From JADLGH01 sp964586675 (lineage in GTDB: Bacteria > Desulfobacterota_D > UBA1144 > Nemesobacterales > UBA2774), in the NCBI GenBank assembly GCA_964586675.1, contig CAZPHQ010000049.1:1-8582 (forward strand): a DNA stretch of 8,582 bases. Reading direction: 5' to 3'. A program made the translations under genes and the position numbers. Every line of letters begins with the position of its first letter. Position 1 is the stretch's first letter. Below are positions 5,638-8,582 of the stretch, in pieces. A model generated the notes under the pieces. That model was not told where the DNA came from. It saw only the letters and a list, made by a program, of their open reading frames with translations, and did not search any database.

Positions 5638-5757
5638 TGTCATTCCCAACGATTTCGAGCGAGCGAGGAATCGGACGCCGCCACCTACTGCACAAAAGTT
5701 CATCCAGTACCGCTCGCAACTTACCATCTTTAGTATCAATGCCTGTATCGGGAATCC
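5638..5757. repeat. About 120-bp MITE-like dispersed repeat, family M, copy 1
   Basis: Starts TGTCATTCCC and ends CGGGAATCC, so ATTCCC (5642-5647) and GGGAAT (5750-5755) are terminal inverted repeats. Internal landmarks are TTTCGAGCGAGCGAGGAATC (5653-5672), GGACGCCGCCAC, and CGCTCGCAACTTACCATC. A clear relative lies at 6432-6555 in the same orientation and another at 8471-8582. The stretch 5527-5637 before it holds only repeat fragments. Confidence 0.7.
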
Positions 5758-5818
5758 ATCCTTCCCCAAAATCTCCTGTAGCGCTCCCGAAACTTTAGGC
5801 TACACTTTAACCGTACAC

Positions 5819-6280
5819 ATGTCCGTGACTCGAATTACCGTCTCACTCATCCTCGCCGCGGCCGCCTTTATCACGGCAGACGCGGGCACGTCATCCGCGG
5901 CGGACATACGCGACCGCGTCGTCAAGGAAACGATCCTCGACGAGCAGATAGCCCTTTTCTGCAAGATGCGCTGCGTCGGCAACCAGAGCGAAGGCACCCT
6001 CAAAACCCTCACCCTCGAACCCATAGACAAAAACAACTACGCCGTCTTCGGCATCGCCGCGCTCCGGAACCGCCACGTCCTCAGCGAATACACCGTCTAC
6101 GACCACACCGTCTACATCAGCTCTCACGGGATACTCGACTCGCGCACCTGCAAGGTCAAGGTCGAAGACGCCAAGGTCGACAACGACTACAACGGGATAT
6201 TCACGAGCCTCCTCCGCTCCGAAAGCGACGTCATCGGCAAAATGTTCACAGTGCCCGACTGCCGCAAATTCATCGACTAG
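5819..6280 (+). CDS. Exported protein of unknown function with four cysteines
   Basis: 153 residues from ATG 5819. Signal peptide MSVTRITVSLILAAAAFITA with cleavage near SSAA (residue 27-28). The mature protein has Cys48 and Cys52 (CKMRC), Cys111 and Cys148, compatible with two disulfides in the periplasm or outside. Predicted strands are plentiful (NNYAVFGIAAL, EYTVYDHTVYI). I recognise no family. The frame stays open upstream to 5390, but that part is made of dispersed repeats and precedes the signal peptide, so it is not coding. No ribosome site is visible; a TACACT at 5801-5806 would put the transcript start almost at the ATG, so it may be nearly leaderless. GC-rich third positions support coding. 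Confidence 0.75.
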   Translation: MSVTRITVSLILAAAAFITADAGTSSAADIRDRVVKETILDEQIALFCKMRCVGNQSEGTLKTLTLEPIDKNNYAVFGIAALRNRHVLSEYTVYDHTVYISSHGILDSRTCKVKVEDAKVDNDYNGIFTSLLRSESDVIGKMFTVPDCRKFID

Positions 6281-6313
6281 GCACGCCACGCGTGCAGGAA
6301 CCCGACGTTGCAG
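6281..6313. repeat. Family H repeat, 5' fragment
   Basis: Immediately after the stop codon, stem GCACGC-CAC-GCGTGC (6281-6295), then AGGAACCCGACGTTGCAG (6296-6313). Same layout as 3929-3961 and 7275-7307 with compensating stem changes. It may also act as a 3' end hairpin, though no T-run follows. Confidence 0.6.
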
Positions 6314-6431
6314 CGGAGAGACTCGATTCCTCCACCGCGCGTCACGCTCTTGATCCGGCATCGTCCCAAGCATGAAAAAACCGTGTCCGCTGACACTCGA
6401 CGTCGCGGCCCCTGCCGCGACTCCGCACATC

Positions 6432-6555
6432 CGTCATCCTGAACTACGATTTAGAGCGAGTGAGAAATTGGACGCCGCCACTTTAAGACACAAACGTTCA
6501 TACAATACCGCTCGCAACTTACCATCTTTAGCATCGAGGCCCGTATCGGGAATCC
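6432..6555. repeat. MITE-like dispersed repeat, family M, copy 2
   Basis: Parallels 5638-5757 over its whole length: GTCATCCTGA, AGAGCGAGTGAGAAATTGG, GACGCCGCCAC, then a near-identical run ACCGCTCGCAACTTACCATC and the end TATCGGGAATCCA. More diverged at the left end, where the terminal inverted repeat is degraded. The gene-free stretch 6314-6850 otherwise shows only repeat fragments. Confidence 0.65.
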
Positions 6556-6654
6556 ACTTCCGTAATCAATCCATCAAAAATTTTTACTCACCTTAAGAAA
6601 AGCGCTTACTGTATCCACCGCTACCCGACGGACATTACCCCGTTGCTGTAACTA

Positions 6655-6712
6655 TCACTTGCGCGAACGGTGCAACAAATCCCCGGCGGCCCCGCGTCTA
6701 AAAACACACTCC
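6655..6712. repeat. Family H repeat, 3' fragment
   Basis: TCACTTGCGCGAACGGTGCA followed by ACAAATCCCCGGC matches 3977-4011 of copy 1 with few changes, then AAAACACACT. With 6281-6313 it could be the other half of a copy split by the family M element between them. Confidence 0.5.
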
Positions 6713-6851
6713 GTCTGCACGCCGCGCCGCGAGAATCCAGCCCGTCCCTCCCCCGCCCACTGCAATAGCGGAATTAGACATATACCCTTCCCTGGCGGAC
6801 CATACGGTCTTTCCTCTCCTCTCATTAATATTAGAGATTTAATTACCGGAT

Positions 6852-6862
6852 TATAGTAGAAT
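6852..6862 (+). promoter_or_regulatory. -10 region candidates for the HU gene
   Basis: TATAGT (6852-6857) and TAGAAT (6857-6862) each match TATAAT at 5/6 in an AT-rich stretch just upstream of the ribosome site. No good -35 at the right distance. Confidence 0.35.
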
Positions 6863-6884
6863 ATGGGGAATAGGAGGGCAGCTT

Positions 6885-7166
6885 ATGACCAAGAGCGACC
6901 TGATTTCTCACATCGCGAAAAGCACGGGCGTAAGCCGGGCGAAGGCCGATCAGATTCTCGACTCGCTCGTGCAAGGTCTCATAGAGGGGCTGAGGAAAGA
7001 CGGGAGCGCGACCCTGTCCGGGCTCGGAATCTTCAAGCTCATCCAAAGAGACGCCCGCCGGGGACGGAACCCCGCGACAGGCGTGTCGATTGACATACCC
7101 GCCAAGAAGGTGCTCAAGTTCAAGCCTTCGAAAGGCGTCGAAAAGGTTATAGGCGGATACTGGTAA
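6885..7166 (+). CDS. HU/IHF-family DNA-binding protein
   Basis: 93 residues, the usual length for the family. The N-terminal helices (MTKSDLISHIAKSTGVSRAK, then ILDSLVQGLIEGL) lead into SGLGIFKL (45-52), equivalent to the GFGTF strand of HU. The DNA-contacting arm is QRDARRGRNPATG (54-66), with the R61-N62-P63 tip that intercalates to bend DNA. The C-terminal strand-helix AKKVLKFKPSKGVEKVI (73-89) is typical. It acts as a nucleoid protein dimer. Whether it is HU or one IHF subunit cannot be settled here. The start is certain: AGGAGGG 6 nt before the ATG. It stands alone between repeat-rich gaps. Confidence 0.93.
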   Translation: MTKSDLISHIAKSTGVSRAKADQILDSLVQGLIEGLRKDGSATLSGLGIFKLIQRDARRGRNPATGVSIDIPAKKVLKFKPSKGVEKVIGGYW

Positions 7167-7274
7167 CTGCGCGGTCCCGACGCAGCGCTCACCCAGTGCG
7201 CCGCCGCGTATCACCCCCGCCGCTTTCCCACGGAATCGAGTTCCATCCTATATCTTTGTACCCCGCGCATGCCG

Positions 7275-7387
7275 GCAGGCCACGCCTGCAGGAAACCGAC
7301 GTAGCAGAACCGCCCCATCAATCATCGACGTGCGTCACGTGCAATGAATATCCGGCTTCGCAACGTCGGAAAACACACTGCAGTGCG
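7275..7387. repeat. Structured dispersed repeat, family H, copy 2
   Basis: Stem GCAGGC-CAC-GCCTGC (7275-7289), then AGGAAACCGACGTAGCAG (7290-7307), GTGCAATGAATATCCGGC (7339-7356) and GCAACGTCGG (7360-7369). CCGACGTAGC (7296-7305) pairs with GCAACGTCGG at 9 of 10 positions, closing a long stem-loop. It ends at the palindrome CACTGCAGTG (7376-7385). It aligns with 3929-4042 over the whole length. Confidence 0.65.
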
Positions 7388-7410
7388 GCCGATCTTTCGC
7401 CCTTTAATTT

Positions 7411-7446
7411 TCCTCCCCCTGGGAGGGGGAGGACCAAGGTGGGGGT
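7411..7446. repeat. C-rich/G-rich hairpin plus GGTGGGGGTTAC link
   Basis: TCCTCCCCCT (7411-7420) pairs perfectly with AGGGGGAGGA (7424-7433) over a GGG loop, followed by GGTGGGGGTTAC. The same hairpin-link-TGTCATT order occurs at 8307-8390 and, split, at 5358-5526. Confidence 0.65.
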
Positions 7447-7459
7447 TACATTGAAAATC

Positions 7460-7599
7460 TGTCATTCTCAAATGTTTTACTTGTCGCTGCGCTTGCCGGG
7501 GCGTAGCACTCTTGTCGGTTGGAGCTTTCTTGTCGGTCGGAGCTTTAGCGAAGTCCGGAGCGAAGCCTGATAGGCCATGCCTGGACGGATCGGGAATTC
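7460..7599. repeat. Family T repeat, longer copy
   Basis: Begins TGTCATTCTCAAATG and ends ATCGGGAATTC like 4214-4279. Inside, CTTGTCGGTYGGAGCTTT occurs twice in tandem (7510-7527 and 7529-7546), which makes this copy longer. No coding potential is seen. Confidence 0.5.
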
Positions 7600-7617
7600 A
7601 TCTCCTTCCCCCTTTTG

Positions 7618-8160
7618 TCACGATTCCGCGTTCAGGTTCGTTATATCCGCCGCCGAGCACGCGCTCTCGTTCACGAAAACTCCGACTTCCTTCGTCAGCG
7701 GCGAGAAGTTGAAATTGATCCCGATGGCGAGCCTGTCGCTCACCTTGACACCGCTGATGCCGCCCTCGACAGACGTCACCGTGCAGCCGATGGAAGTTAT
7801 CGGCGGAGTATCCACACTGTCGCCCGATTGCTCCGTAGCGCACTCTATCGTCCCGCCCGAGCCGCCGTTCACCGTAACGCTCGCATTCCCGTTCGTCCCG
7901 CCTGTCGACGTTATAACAATATCGAGCGTGTCGCCCGTGTTTATCCCGTCGACGCCGTTACAGCCCTGCTGCGACGGCGCCGTCACAGTCCCCGAAACGA
8001 CAGTCGTCACACCCTCCGGCCCGCCAGGCCCCGGCACGTTTGTCGGCTCGGGCTCAGGCGTCGGCTCCTGGGCGAGAATATTCTCCCCGTCGCACCCCGC
8101 GCTGAAAATCAGAAAAGCAGCCAGCAAAGGCAGCACTAATAAAATCCTCAGATCTTTCAT
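7618..8160 (-). CDS. Putative lipoprotein with proline-rich linker and Cys-containing beta-rich domain
   Basis: 180 residues. The N-terminus MKDLRILLVLPLLAAFLIFS leads to SAGC with the lipidated Cys at 23; -3 is Ser rather than the usual Leu, so lipobox quality is moderate. Asp follows the Cys, which in E. coli favours retention in the inner membrane; whether that applies here is unknown. Residues 31-50 are a Pro/Glu/Gly linker (EPTPEPEPTNVPGPGGPEG). The rest (51-180) is Gly/Thr/Val/Ser-rich, likely beta-structured, with four cysteines (QGC67, IEC, IGC, SAC). No family recognised. The start is firm: GGAGG 6 nt upstream of ATG 8160. A TATAAT lies upstream at 8242-8247. Confidence 0.78.
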   Translation of the reverse strand: MKDLRILLVLPLLAAFLIFSAGCDGENILAQEPTPEPEPTNVPGPGGPEGVTTVVSGTVTAPSQQGCNGVDGINTGDTLDIVITSTGGTNGNASVTVNGGSGGTIECATEQSGDSVDTPPITSIGCTVTSVEGGISGVKVSDRLAIGINFNFSPLTKEVGVFVNESACSAADITNLNAES

Positions 8161-8241
8161 AGCGTTCCTCCCGTGCTCCGGCTCCCCGCGACCCGCGAAA
8201 CCGGCAGCCCATCATTCGCCTCGATCAACTGCTAAATTAAA

Positions 8242-8247
8242 ATTATA
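8242..8247 (-). promoter_or_regulatory. -10 element for the lipoprotein gene
   Basis: Minus-strand perfect TATAAT about 80 nt upstream of the start codon. -35 not convincing. Confidence 0.4.
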
Positions 8248-8306
8248 CCCCCGTTCCGCGCAACGATTCGACTCAGCCCTCCCCCCGCCACGACTACATT
8301 ATAATT

Positions 8307-8390
8307 CCCTCCCCCTTCGAGAAGGGGGAGGGTACGGGTGGGGGTTACCCTAATCTGTCATTGCGAGGGAGCGCAGCGACCGCGGCAATC
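8307..8390. repeat. Intact composite repeat: hairpin, link, TGTCATTGC palindrome
   Basis: CCCTCCCCCTT (8307-8317) pairs with AAGGGGGAGGG (8322-8332) over a CGAG loop. Then GGGTGGGGGTTACCC (8336-8350), and TGTCATTGCGAGG...GCGGCAATC (8357-8390). It matches 5471-5526 with only a few differences in the shared part. Confidence 0.7.
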
Positions 8391-8470
8391 AACATTTCAT
8401 CTTCATCCTCAGCGGGGTACGGGGGAATTTATCCCCAACTATTACGAGCGAGAAATCGATCACCCAAGTC

Positions 8471-8582
8471 TGTCATTCCTGCAACGGTTTCGAGCGAGCG
8501 AGGAATCGGACGCCCTTCGCCGACTGCACGAAATTATTTGCAGTACAGCTCGAAAGTAACTCAAACCAAAATAGCAGGAATC
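8471..8582. repeat. MITE-like dispersed repeat, family M, copy 3
   Basis: Starts TGTCATTCCTGC and ends GCAGGAATC at the last base of the window. ATTCCTGC (8475-8482) and GCAGGAAT (8574-8581) are perfect 8-bp terminal inverted repeats. It contains TTTCGAGCGAGCGAGGAATC and GGACGCC as in the 5638 copy, and GACTGCAC / CAGTAC / GCTCGAAA landmarks shared with 5414-5457. Confidence 0.65.

Noticed and set aside
5390..5818. 143-residue N-terminal extension of the 5819 gene
   Set aside because: It is translated from dispersed repeats and would bury the signal peptide in the middle of the protein.
5891..6430. 179-residue leftward reading frame opposite the 5819 gene
   Set aside because: Low-complexity Val/Asp/Ala product typical of antisense of a GC-rich gene; no ribosome site or signal peptide.
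7167..7185. Terminator after the HU gene (CTGCG...CGCAG)
   Set aside because: Only a 5-bp stem with a 9-nt loop and no T-run.
7577..8353. 258-residue rightward reading frame opposite the lipoprotein gene
   Set aside because: It lacks a ribosome site, runs into repeat DNA, and is antisense to a gene with signal peptide, lipobox and strong ribosome site.
3929..8582. Repeated sequences as a CRISPR array
   Set aside because: Copies are not identical, not regularly spaced, and have no unique spacers of constant length or cas genes nearby.
1..8582. tRNA or rRNA genes
   Set aside because: No cloverleaf with a GTTCRA T-arm or recognisable rRNA segments was found on reading either strand.

Overview
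The window reads as a stretch of chromosome from an uncultured, GC-rich Gram-negative bacterium. The evidence is a set of Sec-type signal peptides, one lipoprotein, one secreted protein ending in an IPTL-CTERM/exosortase-type sorting tail, clear AGGAGG ribosome sites, and an abundance of dispersed 'TGTCATTCC...GGAATC' repeats of a kind common in Desulfobacterota, Nitrospirota and related phyla. No marker gene fixes the lineage, so any phylum assignment is a guess.

Layout. 96-599 (-): small secreted Cys-rich protein. 641-850: AT-rich divergent control region with an ordered array of TGTACA boxes. 867-2793 (+): two overlapping genes, an AbiEi-family antitoxin/regulator (COG4861-like) and an AbiEii-type nucleotidyltransferase toxin (COG4849-like), forming a type IV (AbiE-like) toxin-antitoxin module that is visibly more AT-rich than its surroundings. 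2908-5211 (-): four small exported proteins. One has a D/E/H-rich repeat tail, one has a prealbumin-like region plus sorting tail, and two acidic ones sit in a probable operon. 5819-6280 (+): exported Cys-containing protein of unknown function. 6885-7166 (+): HU/IHF-family DNA-binding protein. 7618-8160 (-): putative lipoprotein. The gaps (3.9-4.4, 5.3-5.8, 6.3-6.8, 7.2-7.6 and 8.3-8.58 kb) are filled largely with at least three families of structured dispersed repeats.

The strongest observations are two. First, upstream of the toxin-antitoxin operon there are eight TGTACA-type boxes spaced 17-13-17-(20)-17-13-17 bp, that is, two copies 67 bp apart of a four-box dyad, with the second copy covering the likely core promoter. 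This suggests a multi-dimer, cooperative autoregulatory operator. Second, the dispersed repeats carry covarying stems: one family starts with a 6-bp stem and a CAC loop whose paired bases change together in three copies, and another has terminal inverted repeats that change together. Both suggest selection on structure or replication as a mobile element. The antitoxin N-terminal region also carries a D...ExK pattern like the PD-(D/E)XK nuclease fold.

The other genes do not form an obvious pathway. The exported small proteins look like lineage-specific envelope or extracellular products.
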